Assembly: GCA_017430455.1 (NCBI GenBank)
Contig: JAFRMX010000015.1
Coordinates: 44,286-108,285 of the forward strand
From: Oscillospiraceae bacterium
GTDB taxonomy: Bacteria; Bacillota; Clostridia; Oscillospirales; Oscillospiraceae
Length of the DNA stretch: 64,000 bases
Direction: 5' to 3'
Below, one piece after another: positions 44,755 to 52,523 of the stretch. The stretch's first letter is position 1, and each line of letters opens with the position of its first letter. The position numbers and the translations under genes were made by a program. Below the pieces are notes generated by a model. It made no database searches. It was given only the letters and a program-made list of their open reading frames with translations, and had not been told where the DNA came from.

Positions 44755-45585
44755 TCATTTCAATTGCCCGGGGGCGGTGCCGAAGGTCTCCTTAAAAGCC
44801 CGGTAAAAAACGCTGTAATCCTGAAAACCGTTTAATTCGGCAGCTTCCGTTGTTTTCATGCCTTCGCGGATAAGACGCGCGGCGTTTAACAGCTTCCTCT
44901 GACGCACATAGGCGTGCACACTCTCACCTGTCTCCTCTTTAAAAAGTCGCATAAAATGATAGCGGCTCAAGTGGGCCATCTCAGCCAGATCATCCACCGC
45001 AGGGCTCTCTCCCGGATGAGAATTGATATATGAGAGGACCTCTTCGAGCTTTGAGCCTGTGGAGCGCTTTTTTTCATCGGACGATCCTTCGCTCTGCAGC
45101 CGGTTTAAAAGCACCATGAGCTTGAAGAGCAGTGAGTCGCGAATGACCTCTGCCCCGAACTGATCGTCAGCCGAGGTACTGTGGAGCTCGTCGAGTACCG
45201 CGACCACGTCTTTTAAGCTGTTTTTATCCGGAACGATCAGACAGTTTCTCCATTCGTCTGCCCTGTCAAAGCAACTGGAAAGCCGTATGCCTGTTGCATT
45301 TCTGTCGGGGAATCCGGGCTGGAGATAAACGATGTACCTTTCATATGGGATACTCAGATCTATGAGGGCTTTATGTATAGCATGATGCTTTATCAGCAGG
45401 ATATCTCCTGGCCGCATATTGTATACGGTATCCTCAACGCCGTAATCCACTCTGCCCGATATGAGTACAACTATCTTGTCGAAACCGTGAAAGTGGAAAT
45501 CGCGCTCCTGACCTGCCGTGTCGCTCAGATGGAAGACCCGGTAGTTTTCATACAGATATCCTTCTTTTTTCAGTTCGTTTGCCAT
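44755..45585 (-). CDS. AraC-family transcriptional regulator
   Basis: About 276 residues. The N-terminal cupin-like ligand domain (FHFHGFDKIVVLISGRVDYG, YNMRPGDILLIKHHAIHK) precedes a C-terminal double helix-turn-helix (DLAEMAHLSRYHFMRLFKEE, ELNGFQDYSVFYRAFKETFG). It is divergently arranged with the dicarboxylate/amino-acid symporter at 45693 and likely controls it. The ATG at 45585 is chosen because it gives the normal cupin start; in-frame alternatives upstream lack a site. Confidence 0.9.
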   Translation of the reverse strand: MANELKKEGYLYENYRVFHLSDTAGQERDFHFHGFDKIVVLISGRVDYGVEDTVYNMRPGDILLIKHHAIHKALIDLSIPYERYIVYLQPGFPDRNATGIRLSSCFDRADEWRNCLIVPDKNSLKDVVAVLDELHSTSADDQFGAEVIRDSLLFKLMVLLNRLQSEGSSDEKKRSTGSKLEEVLSYINSHPGESPAVDDLAEMAHLSRYHFMRLFKEETGESVHAYVRQRKLLNAARLIREGMKTTEAAELNGFQDYSVFYRAFKETFGTAPGQLK

Positions 45586-45607
45586 GCAAAAAGAATACAG
45601 CACCAAA

Positions 45608-45662
45608 TGCAATATTTCAAGCATAAAATGCAATTTACTTTGCAATATCCGGTTTTTATAAT
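45608..45662 (+). promoter_or_regulatory. Symporter promoter with TGCAAT repeats
   Basis: TTTACT (45634-45639), 17-bp spacer, TATAAT (45657-45662) form the symporter promoter. TGCAAT occurs at 45608, 45629 and 45641, with steps of 21 and 12 bp, in the short gap between the divergent AraC and symporter genes; likely AraC-protein binding half-sites. Confidence 0.55.
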
Positions 45663-45692
45663 TGGTACATTAAAATAAAGGCGGTATTTCCG

Positions 45693-46928
45693 ATGAAATT
45701 TCTGAAAAACAACTGGTTTCTGCTGACCATGATCCTCGGCATTGTCGCAGGTATCATAGTCGGATTTGCGTGGCCCGGAGCAACAGCCCTCGAGCCTCTG
45801 GGAACCATATTTACAAATCTCATGTTCTGTGTTGTCGTTCCCATGGTGTTCTGCTCCATCGCCTCCGCAATTGCCAATATGAAGAGCGCGAGGCTGGCCG
45901 GCAAGCTGATGGGCACAACAGTTCTGACTTTTCTGGCCACCACAGCAATAGCTTCTGTTCTTATGTATATACTTGTTAAGATCGTACCTGTATATACGGC
46001 AGACCCCGCGTTTGAAGAGGGAGAAGTCGGAAGTATCAGTGCTGCCACACTTATCGTCAATTTCTTTACCAAACCGGACTTCACCGAGCTGTGGAGTCGC
46101 AGGGCAATTCTTCCGCTTATAATAGCCGGTATATTCTTCGGTTTTGGAGTTCAGATGGCAGGCGGTCCTGAGACGATGACTGCCAAGCTCCTCTCAGATC
46201 TTACAAACGTTCTGATGAAGGTAGTAAAGATCATCACCTATTATGCTCCGATAGGTTTCTTCGGATTTTTCGCGTCCCTGGTCGCAACTCACGGTGCGGA
46301 TTTTGTCTCCAATTATGCCAAAGCGATCATACTGTACTATGTGGCGGCTTTCGCGTATATGTTCCTTATAATGCCCCTGTATGCCAGGTTCGGAGGCGGA
46401 AAAGGCGCTGCCAAAGTCATGTTCTCGAAGCTCTTCCGTCCTGCGGCAGTCGCTTTCGGAACATGCTCTTCAGTTGCAACGATCCCGACCAACATGGAGG
46501 TCTCCGAGGAAACAGGTATCTCCAAGGATGTCACAGATATAGTTCTCCCGCTCGGAGCGACAATGAACATGGACGGCTCCGGCATGAGCGCTATAATCAA
46601 AGTCGCGTTTCTCTTCGGAATGTTCGGGATGGACTTCGGCACCGGCAAAGCGCTGCTTGCGATAGTCGTCGCGACTCTGTCCTCTGTTGCCATGTCCGGT
46701 ATTCCCGGAGGAGGCGGGACCGGAGAACTGGTCCTCTGCTCGATGTTCTTCCCGGAGCATATGGCCGTCGCTTTCCCGATAGCTCTCGCGATCGGAGATC
46801 TGGTAGATCCTCCAGCCACTATGGTCAATGCAACGGGCGACTATGTAGCCTCCTATATAGTCTCGAGATATAATGACGGTAAGGACTGGCTCCAGAAAAA
46901 GCTGAATAAAACTGAAAAGACGGAATAA
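45693..46928 (+). CDS. Dicarboxylate/amino-acid:cation symporter (DAACS family)
   Basis: Sodium or proton symporter for glutamate, aspartate or C4-dicarboxylates. 411 residues. Family features: MVFCSIASAIANM, SSVATIPTNMEV (serine-rich hairpin loop), PLGATMNMDGSGMSAII, and MSGIPGGGGTGELVL with a DPPATMVNATGDY block near the end. Multiple helices. Substrate choice cannot be fixed from sequence. GGCGG site before the ATG; terminator follows. Confidence 0.93.
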   Translation: MKFLKNNWFLLTMILGIVAGIIVGFAWPGATALEPLGTIFTNLMFCVVVPMVFCSIASAIANMKSARLAGKLMGTTVLTFLATTAIASVLMYILVKIVPVYTADPAFEEGEVGSISAATLIVNFFTKPDFTELWSRRAILPLIIAGIFFGFGVQMAGGPETMTAKLLSDLTNVLMKVVKIITYYAPIGFFGFFASLVATHGADFVSNYAKAIILYYVAAFAYMFLIMPLYARFGGGKGAAKVMFSKLFRPAAVAFGTCSSVATIPTNMEVSEETGISKDVTDIVLPLGATMNMDGSGMSAIIKVAFLFGMFGMDFGTGKALLAIVVATLSSVAMSGIPGGGGTGELVLCSMFFPEHMAVAFPIALAIGDLVDPPATMVNATGDYVASYIVSRYNDGKDWLQKKLNKTEKTE

Positions 46929-46945
46929 GGTTCTTTTTGATTGAG

Positions 46946-46976
46946 ACCGCCTGCAGACTGCAGGCGGTTTCTTGTT
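46946..46976 (+). terminator. Intrinsic terminator after the symporter
   Basis: 10-bp stem ACCGCCTGCA / TGCAGGCGGT with GAC loop and a TTCTTGTTG tract. Confidence 0.8.
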
Positions 46977-47056
46977 GCAATTTGGAAATGATTCTGCTAT
47001 AATCGGCTCCATACTTTTTCAGGTAAACACTTTAAAGCGATAAAAAGGAGGATAAT

Positions 47057-48244
47057 ATGAATATCAAGATTTCAAAAAGAATGTCACAGCCTGATTTCCA
47101 GGGAGCTTTCACGGCGGACATACTTAAGGCGGCGGCAAACCCCAGCCTTATCTCGTTCGCGGGCGGCCTTCCCAACCCCGTGTCTTTCCCGGTGGAAGAA
47201 ATGGAAGCCGCGACAAACAAAGTCCTTGCAAGAGACGGTGTCAGGGCACTGCAGTATTCCGGCGCCCAAGGCTATCCTCCTCTGATAAAACGCATCTGTG
47301 AAAGATACAAGAAAATAATGGACCTGGATTTCAGCCCTAAGGATATCATTATTACAAACGGCAGCCAGCAGGCGCTTGATATGTTCTCGGCAGTCATGAT
47401 AGACCCGGGTGACCAGATCATGGTCGAAAATCCGACTTATCTCTGCGCTCTTCAGACATTCCATCTGTATTATCCGGAAGTTCTCCCGATAAAACTCAAT
47501 GAGGACGGAATCGATACGGATATGCTCGCTGAGACCGTAAAGACACAAAACCCGAAGTTCATATATATAATTCCGAATTTCCAGAACCCGACAGGCCTTA
47601 CATATTCTGAGAATGTAAGACAGCAGATGGCAGAAGTGCTGAAGGGGACTGATGTGCTTGTTCTCGAGGACAATCCGTACGGCGAGCTCCGGTTCAGCGG
47701 AGAAGCGGGACACAGCCTTCACTATTTCCTGGGTGAGCAGTGCGTCATGCTCGGTACATTCTCCAAGATCGTTTCTCCGGGTATGAGGATAGGCTGGATC
47801 GCGTGCAAAAACAGGGAAATCTTTGACAAGCTCCTCGCGTACAAGACGACCATGGATCTTCACACAAACATCTTTTGCCAGATGGTTCTTGAGCAGTATC
47901 TTGAGGATAACGATCTGGATGCCCATATTGAAAGGGCAAAGAAAATTTACGGTGAAAAGGCCGAATATATGATCTCCTGCATGGAGAAATATTTCCCGGA
48001 AGGTGTCACATATACAAAGCCTGAGGGGGGAATGTTCATCTGGGTGACTCTTCCAGAGGGAATAAAAGCCGTTGATGTTCAGGCCGAAGCCATAAAAGAG
48101 GGCGTCGCCGTATGCGCGGGAGACCCGTTCTATGAGAACGAAAGAGGAGTCCGCACTATGCGCATAAATTATTCAAATTCAACCAATGAAGCTATGGATA
48201 AAGGCATGAAGATACTTGGCGATGTCATGAAGAAAATGATCTGA
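47057..48244 (+). CDS. PLP-dependent aminotransferase, class I/II (2-aminoadipate-type)
   Basis: Fold-type I aminotransferase of 395 residues. Blocks: SFAGGLPNPVSFPVEEM, LQYSGAQGYPPLIKRI, IITNGSQQALDMFSAV, PNFQNPTGLTYS, and the PLP lysine in GTFSKIVSPGMRIGW near residue 240. It matches the LysN / MocR-catalytic-like group acting on aromatic or 2-aminoadipate substrates, exact substrate unknown. GGAGG precedes ATG. It is immediately followed by the methionine leader region and could act in methionine or branched-chain turnover, which is a guess. Confidence 0.9.
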   Translation: MNIKISKRMSQPDFQGAFTADILKAAANPSLISFAGGLPNPVSFPVEEMEAATNKVLARDGVRALQYSGAQGYPPLIKRICERYKKIMDLDFSPKDIIITNGSQQALDMFSAVMIDPGDQIMVENPTYLCALQTFHLYYPEVLPIKLNEDGIDTDMLAETVKTQNPKFIYIIPNFQNPTGLTYSENVRQQMAEVLKGTDVLVLEDNPYGELRFSGEAGHSLHYFLGEQCVMLGTFSKIVSPGMRIGWIACKNREIFDKLLAYKTTMDLHTNIFCQMVLEQYLEDNDLDAHIERAKKIYGEKAEYMISCMEKYFPEGVTYTKPEGGMFIWVTLPEGIKAVDVQAEAIKEGVAVCAGDPFYENERGVRTMRINYSNSTNEAMDKGMKILGDVMKKMI

Positions 48245-48293
48245 TCGGAGAAATTTAAGCAAAAAGATGTGAAATATTTGTTTAATCTGCCGA

Positions 48294-48322
48294 TAGACTT
48301 AAACAAAACTTTGCGCTATAAT
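48294..48322 (+). promoter_or_regulatory. Promoter of the methionine-uptake operon leader
   Basis: TAGACT at 48294-48299, 17-bp spacer, TATAAT at 48317-48322; expected start near 48329, just before the leader ribosome site. Confidence 0.6.
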
Positions 48323-48353
48323 CACCACAACTTTCAAAAGAAGGAGAATCACC

Positions 48354-48449
48354 GTGAGAAATTCGTTCGGCATGATGTTCGGGATGTGCATGGCTATGGC
48401 TATGTGCATGCGTATGCGTGCCCCTGAATCGCCGGCGGAGATCTCCTGA
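48354..48449 (+). CDS. Methionine-rich leader peptide (31 aa)
   Basis: A GTG-started frame with AAGGAG seven bases upstream encodes 31 residues, nine of them Met (start plus positions 7, 8, 11, 13, 15, 17, 19, 21) and two Cys. The Met block ends at codon 21; the tail is RAPESPAEIS. It lies between a promoter and an intrinsic terminator ahead of metQ, the order of an amino-acid attenuator. The likely role is to sense charged tRNA-Met: ribosomes stalled on Met codons would leave the downstream RNA free to refold. No function is seen for the peptide itself. Confidence 0.82.
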   Translation: MRNSFGMMFGMCMAMAMCMRMRAPESPAEIS

Positions 48450-48461
48450 TAAGGTTCATAA

Positions 48462-48476
48462 TACCGATATATCGGT
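48462..48476 (+). promoter_or_regulatory. Palindrome between leader peptide and terminator
   Basis: ACCGATATATCGGT is a perfect 14-base palindrome at 48463-48476. It may form a pause hairpin in the leader RNA or a protein site. Confidence 0.4.
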
Positions 48477-48483
48477 TTGTGAG

Positions 48484-48517
48484 TGCGGGAAGCCGGCAGG
48501 CCTCCCGCATATTTTTA
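48484..48517 (+). terminator. Attenuator terminator before metQ
   Basis: TGCGGGA / TCCCGCA (48484-48490, 48503-48509) with an inner GCC/GGC helix, then ATATTTTTAT. The GCCGGC at 48492-48497 is also complementary to GCCGGC at 48431-48436 in the leader-peptide frame, a possible antiterminator pair. The metQ ribosome site AGGAGGA follows. Confidence 0.85.
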
Positions 48518-48545
48518 TGTTTATTTTTTTTAGGAGGATACTTAA

Positions 48546-49403
48546 ATGAAAAAGCACATTTCCCTTATTCTTGCACTGGCGCTAATTTTCGCGCTTGCAC
48601 TCTCCGGCTGCGGTTCATCTTCGTCTTCCGCCCCGATCCAGATAGCGGTCCCGAATGACACTACAAATGAGGCCAGAGCTCTTCTGCTTCTGGAAGCAAA
48701 CGGCATAATCAAACTTAAAGAGGGTGCCGGTATCACTGCAACAAAGAATGACATTGCAGAGAATCCTTACAATGTCGAGATAGTTGAGACGGAAGCTGCT
48801 CAGATACCCAATATCAGACAGGATGTGGATCTTGCAGTGATCAATTGCAACTATGCCATATCGGCAGGGCTCAATCCTGCTGCAGACTCCATAGCTGTAG
48901 AAGGCGCATACAGCGCGTATTCGAATATCCTCGCTGTAAAAGCCGGCAATGAGGATTCGGATAAGACAAAAGCTCTTGCTGCTGCTCTGCAGAGCCAGAG
49001 AGTCGCGGATTTCATTTCAGAGACATATGAAGGCGCGGTTATGAGCGTTGTAGATAACCCGACAGACGGATTTGATCCTTCGGTTGACTATGCTGCTCTT
49101 GCAGGTCAGACAATATCTGTTGCAGCGTCTCCCACACCTCATGCGGAGATCCTTGCCATAGCGAAAGAGATCCTTGCTGAGAAGGACATCACTCTCGATA
49201 TCCAGGAATACAACGACTACGTGGTTCCCAATACTGTCGTTGACGATGGAACTGTAGACGCGAACTACTTCCAGCACGTGCCTTATCTCGACGACTTCAA
49301 TGCTGAACAGGGAACAAATATAGTTTCTGTCTGCACGGTACATGTTGAACCTATGGCGATCTACTCCGGCAAGCAGGCCGATTTAAGCGCATTTTCCAAA
49401 TAA
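48546..49403 (+). CDS. metQ: Circularly permuted methionine-binding lipoprotein (MetQ-like)
   Basis: Binds methionine outside the cell for the MetNI transporter. Signal with lipobox LSGC (Cys22). The order of the two halves is swapped relative to normal MetQ. Residues 31-170 match the usual C-terminal part (IAVPNDTTNEARALLLLE, DIAENPYNVEIVETEAAQIP, AVINCNYAISAGLNPAADSI, YEGAVM). Residues 189-285 match the usual N-terminal part (ISVAASPTPHAEIL, DYVVPNTVVDDGTVDANYFQ, HVPYLDDF, VHVEPMAIYS). The join is a new linker at about 171-188. The frame is open throughout and its stop overlaps the metN start, so an assembly slip is unlikely. Confidence 0.9.
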   Translation: MKKHISLILALALIFALALSGCGSSSSSAPIQIAVPNDTTNEARALLLLEANGIIKLKEGAGITATKNDIAENPYNVEIVETEAAQIPNIRQDVDLAVINCNYAISAGLNPAADSIAVEGAYSAYSNILAVKAGNEDSDKTKALAAALQSQRVADFISETYEGAVMSVVDNPTDGFDPSVDYAALAGQTISVAASPTPHAEILAIAKEILAEKDITLDIQEYNDYVVPNTVVDDGTVDANYFQHVPYLDDFNAEQGTNIVSVCTVHVEPMAIYSGKQADLSAFSK

Positions 49404-50410
49404 TGATAGAGCTCAGACACTTAAGCAAAACTTATTCTTCAAGTTCACAGGAAGTCAACGCCTTAAACGACATCAATCTGACCATAAACGACGGTGATGT
49501 CTACGGGATCATCGGTATGTCGGGCGCGGGAAAGAGCACGCTGGTGCGGTGCATCAATATGCTCGAGCGCCCGACCTCGGGTCAGGTCCTGGTAGACGGA
49601 AAGGATATGGGCGCTTTGAGCCCCGCGGAGCTCAGGAAAGAAAGACGCTCTATCACGATGATATTCCAGCAGTTCAATCTTCTGATGCAGAGAAACTGCC
49701 TGAGCAATGTATGTTTTCCGATGGAGCTTGCGGGAATGAAGAAATCTGATGCAAAGGCCCGGGCCATGGAGCTGCTTGAGACTGTCGGACTGCCTGACAA
49801 GGCAGATACCTATCCGGCCCAGCTCTCCGGCGGACAGCAGCAGAGGATAGCGATCGCAAGGGCTCTCGCTACACAGCCAAAGGTCCTTCTGTGCGATGAA
49901 GCCACTTCCGCGCTTGACCCTACAACGACTCATCAGATCCTGACACTTATAAAGGATATAAACAGAAAGCTCGGGATAACGGTCGTAGTCATCACCCATC
50001 AGATGAGCGTAGTCAAAGAGATTTGCAGCCATGTGGCGATACTGGATAACGGAACCGTTAAAGAGGAAGGCCTTGTAGGCGCTGTTTTTGCCGCGCCCAA
50101 ATCAGAGGCGGCGAGAAGGCTTGTATTTCCGGGCAGAGCTGATAAGAAGGTGTCCGATCCGGCATCCGAACAGCAGCTGAGGCTGGTGTTCAGGGATGAT
50201 AAGACAACAGCTGTTCCTCTGGTGGCAAGACTTGCCCAGGAAACAGGAGTGGCTGCCAATGTCATCTCCGCTACGACCCAGATGCTTTCGGACGAGGTCT
50301 ACGGGAGCATGCTCGTCGGAGTGCCGAAAAACGATATACCTCTGGTCATAGCCTATCTTTCACAGTATCCTGCGATCACAGTCGAGGAGGTGAGCGCCGA
50401 TGTTCAGTAA
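49403..50410 (+). CDS. metN: Methionine ABC transporter ATP-binding protein
   Basis: Energises methionine (and often D-methionine) import. 335 residues: Walker [10 protein letters not shown] (about residue 38), [15 protein letters not shown] signature, Walker [14 protein letters not shown], and a C-terminal NIL regulatory domain ([19 protein letters not shown]), which senses internal methionine. Start ATG 49403 overlaps the metQ stop (TAATG). Confidence 0.96.
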   Translation: MIELRHLSKTYSSSSQEVNALNDINLTINDGDVYGIIGMSGAGKSTLVRCINMLERPTSGQVLVDGKDMGALSPAELRKERRSITMIFQQFNLLMQRNCLSNVCFPMELAGMKKSDAKARAMELLETVGLPDKADTYPAQLSGGQQQRIAIARALATQPKVLLCDEATSALDPTTTHQILTLIKDINRKLGITVVVITHQMSVVKEICSHVAILDNGTVKEEGLVGAVFAAPKSEAARRLVFPGRADKKVSDPASEQQLRLVFRDDKTTAVPLVARLAQETGVAANVISATTQMLSDEVYGSMLVGVPKNDIPLVIAYLSQYPAITVEEVSADVQ

Positions 50411-51101
50411 TATCTTCACTTCACAGAGCTGGCAGGAGGCGCTGGTCTGTATTAAGACAGAGATACCGTTTGCTATCTGGGAGACCTTCTATGTGACAGT
50501 TCTTGCGACGGTCCTCGCCACGGTTATAGGGCTTCCGCTCGGTGTGCTTCTGGTGGCGGGTGAGAAAAAAGGAGTTCTGCCTCTTCCCGGATGGCTGATG
50601 AAGGCACTGAATGTGATAATAAACCTTCTGAGATCGATCCCTTTCCTGATACTGATGATCATGGTCTTTCCGCTCTCAAGGCTTATAATCGGTACTACAG
50701 TGGGAACGACGGCGACTATTGTCCCGCTTGTCGTTGCGGCTTTCCCCTTTATAGCGAGGCTGGTAGAGGGGAGCCTGCGGGAGGTGGACCCGAATATAAT
50801 TGAAGCGGCACAGAGCATGGGCGCTTCTCCCATGCAGATCATATGCAAGGTCATGATACCTGAGAGCATACCTTCACTTATAGGGAACATAACCATAGCG
50901 CTTACAACCATTCTGGGTTACAGCGCCATGAGCGGAATTATAGGCGGAGGCGGACTCGGGAAAATAGCCATAAACTACGGCTACTACAGATACAAATACC
51001 TCGTAATGCTGATAGCTGTAATACTCCTCATACTGCTCGTGCAAATATTCCAGTCTGCAGGAACAAAACTGTCCGTTTCAAGCGATAAGAGGCTGAAATG
51101 A
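50400..51101 (+). CDS. metI: Methionine ABC transporter permease
   Basis: Inner-membrane channel of 233 residues with five predicted helices. The EAA loop is EAAQSMGASPMQIICKVMIPES. It overlaps metN by 11 bp and ends 4 bp into the racemase gene, so the four genes are translated together. Confidence 0.95.
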   Translation: MFSNIFTSQSWQEALVCIKTEIPFAIWETFYVTVLATVLATVIGLPLGVLLVAGEKKGVLPLPGWLMKALNVIINLLRSIPFLILMIMVFPLSRLIIGTTVGTTATIVPLVVAAFPFIARLVEGSLREVDPNIIEAAQSMGASPMQIICKVMIPESIPSLIGNITIALTTILGYSAMSGIIGGGGLGKIAINYGYYRYKYLVMLIAVILLILLVQIFQSAGTKLSVSSDKRLK

Positions 51102-51754
51102 AAAGAAAAGTCGCGGTGCTTGCCGGAACGGCAACGGATACACGAATGGGAGCAGATTTCCTGCGTTGTCGTGACAATAATATTGAGGCTCTTGAATATC
51201 CTGTTTCAAAGGATCCCCAGCAGCAGACAGTTTTCCAGATATCATCTGAAAACGAGAAGAAAAAGGTCCTCTATGACATATTTGACGATGCGATAAGCAA
51301 AGGATCGAACGATTTTTTCATTTATTGCAACTCACTTTCGGCAGCGTTTGATTTTGAACCTTTTGCCGGATCGAGAAATGTGAGAGTCTTTACCCCGATG
51401 CAGGTGTACAGAAAGGCTGCTTCAGCGATAAAGAAAGCAGCAGTAATAGCTGCAAACAACCAGAGCCTTGCCGGGATCGAGAAGGCTATGATGGAGGAAA
51501 ACCCGGACCTGGAGCTGGCAGGCGCGTGTTCTCTCGGTCTTGTTAAGGCTGTGGAGCGGAAAGAAACGCCTCAGAACATAGTCGGTGAATTCAGGCTTAA
51601 GGAGCTGTCAGAGTTTTTCATCGGCAGCGGAGCAGAATGCCTGCTCCTTGGCTGTACGCACTTTCCGTATTTTAAAAAGGAGCTTGAAAGCGTCTGTTCA
51701 CTTCCGATCCTCGATCCTTCGGAAGAGATGTACAGGAATCTTATAAACAGTTAA
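51098..51754 (+). CDS. Aspartate/glutamate/hydantoin racemase-family protein
   Basis: Cofactor-free racemase fold of 218 residues. Catalytic Cys candidates are in YCNSLSAAF and GCTHFPYF, the two-thiol pattern of Asp/Glu racemases. It overlaps metI by 4 bp and is the last gene of the methionine operon, so a role in racemising an imported amino acid (for example D-methionine) is possible, but specificity is not known from sequence. Confidence 0.8.
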   Translation: MKRKVAVLAGTATDTRMGADFLRCRDNNIEALEYPVSKDPQQQTVFQISSENEKKKVLYDIFDDAISKGSNDFFIYCNSLSAAFDFEPFAGSRNVRVFTPMQVYRKAASAIKKAAVIAANNQSLAGIEKAMMEENPDLELAGACSLGLVKAVERKETPQNIVGEFRLKELSEFFIGSGAECLLLGCTHFPYFKKELESVCSLPILDPSEEMYRNLINS

Positions 51755-51782
51755 AACCAGCCATTCGGCTGGTTTTTTTATA
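51753..51782. terminator. Bidirectional terminator
   Basis: 10-bp stem AAAACCAGCC / GGCTGGTTTT with ATTC loop and T-run, between the racemase gene and convergent ylmH. Confidence 0.85.
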
Positions 51783-52518
51783 TCCATAATTCCCCGTTTA
51801 TAAAAAGCCTTCCTTTTCGGGAGAGGGCGCCGAAGTCTTTTATCCTGGCCTTTCCGCTTCCCCTGAGACTTATGATATCGCCTGCCTTTACCTGCGCGTC
51901 AGGTTTGAGGCAGGCCTCATAGTTTAAGGAGACGTTGCCGAATTTTATGTGTCCGGCGGCCTTCTCGCGCGAGATCCTGAAAAGTCCCGATACCGCTGCA
52001 TCCAGCCTCGGCGAGGCGACGGTAAAAGAGAGATGCTTCAATTGCTTTTCGGGAACCTTTACATCCTTGAGGGAAATGCTTTCTGTTTTTACTCCCCATC
52101 TTCCGGCTTTTTCAAGAGAGAGTACAGTTTCCTCTATGCTCTTCATGCAGATGATATCTGCTCCGCCCTCGTATACGAGAATATCACCGAGAAAATCCCG
52201 TCTTATTCCGAGTCCCATAAGCGCTCCAAGATAATCCCTGTGCCCCGGCTCACCGAAACGCACCGAAAACCTTACTGCTTTTATATGATCACTGATATCA
52301 ATGTCTTCAGGCGCGATCCAGGACGGCAGAAAGAACAAAGCTTTTCTTTCCGCATCTTCGACCCCGCCGGAAAACAGGCAGGTACATTCGGAAAGCCTTA
52401 TATTGTGCTCAGCCTCGTATTGCTCGGCAGGAGTGAGGAATACGGAATGCGTAATGCTGCCGCTTCTTTCACATCTGTCCGCCAGATCTTCTATTCTCCT
52501 TTTCAGCTCTTCTTCCAA
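51778..52518 (-). CDS. ylmH: S4-domain RNA-binding protein YlmH
   Basis: 246 residues with N-terminal RNA-binding fold and a C-terminal S4 domain (ASPRLDAAVSGLFRISREKAAGHI, GNVSLNYE). In Firmicutes YlmH binds ribosomal or tRNA-peptide complexes and takes part in rescue of stalled 50S subunits. Start ATG 52518 is 6 bp after the GTPase-NYN stop, so both are cotranscribed; the shared link to stalled ribosomes may be meaningful. Confidence 0.87.
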   Translation of the reverse strand: MEEELKRRIEDLADRCERSGSITHSVFLTPAEQYEAEHNIRLSECTCLFSGGVEDAERKALFFLPSWIAPEDIDISDHIKAVRFSVRFGEPGHRDYLGALMGLGIRRDFLGDILVYEGGADIICMKSIEETVLSLEKAGRWGVKTESISLKDVKVPEKQLKHLSFTVASPRLDAAVSGLFRISREKAAGHIKFGNVSLNYEACLKPDAQVKAGDIISLRGSGKARIKDFGALSRKGRLFINGELWI

Positions 52519-52523
52519 GTTTT

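Noticed and set aside
48546..49403. MetQ order explained by assembly error
   Set aside because: Signal peptide, both lobes and the overlap with metN are in one continuous frame; an error would have to keep all three.
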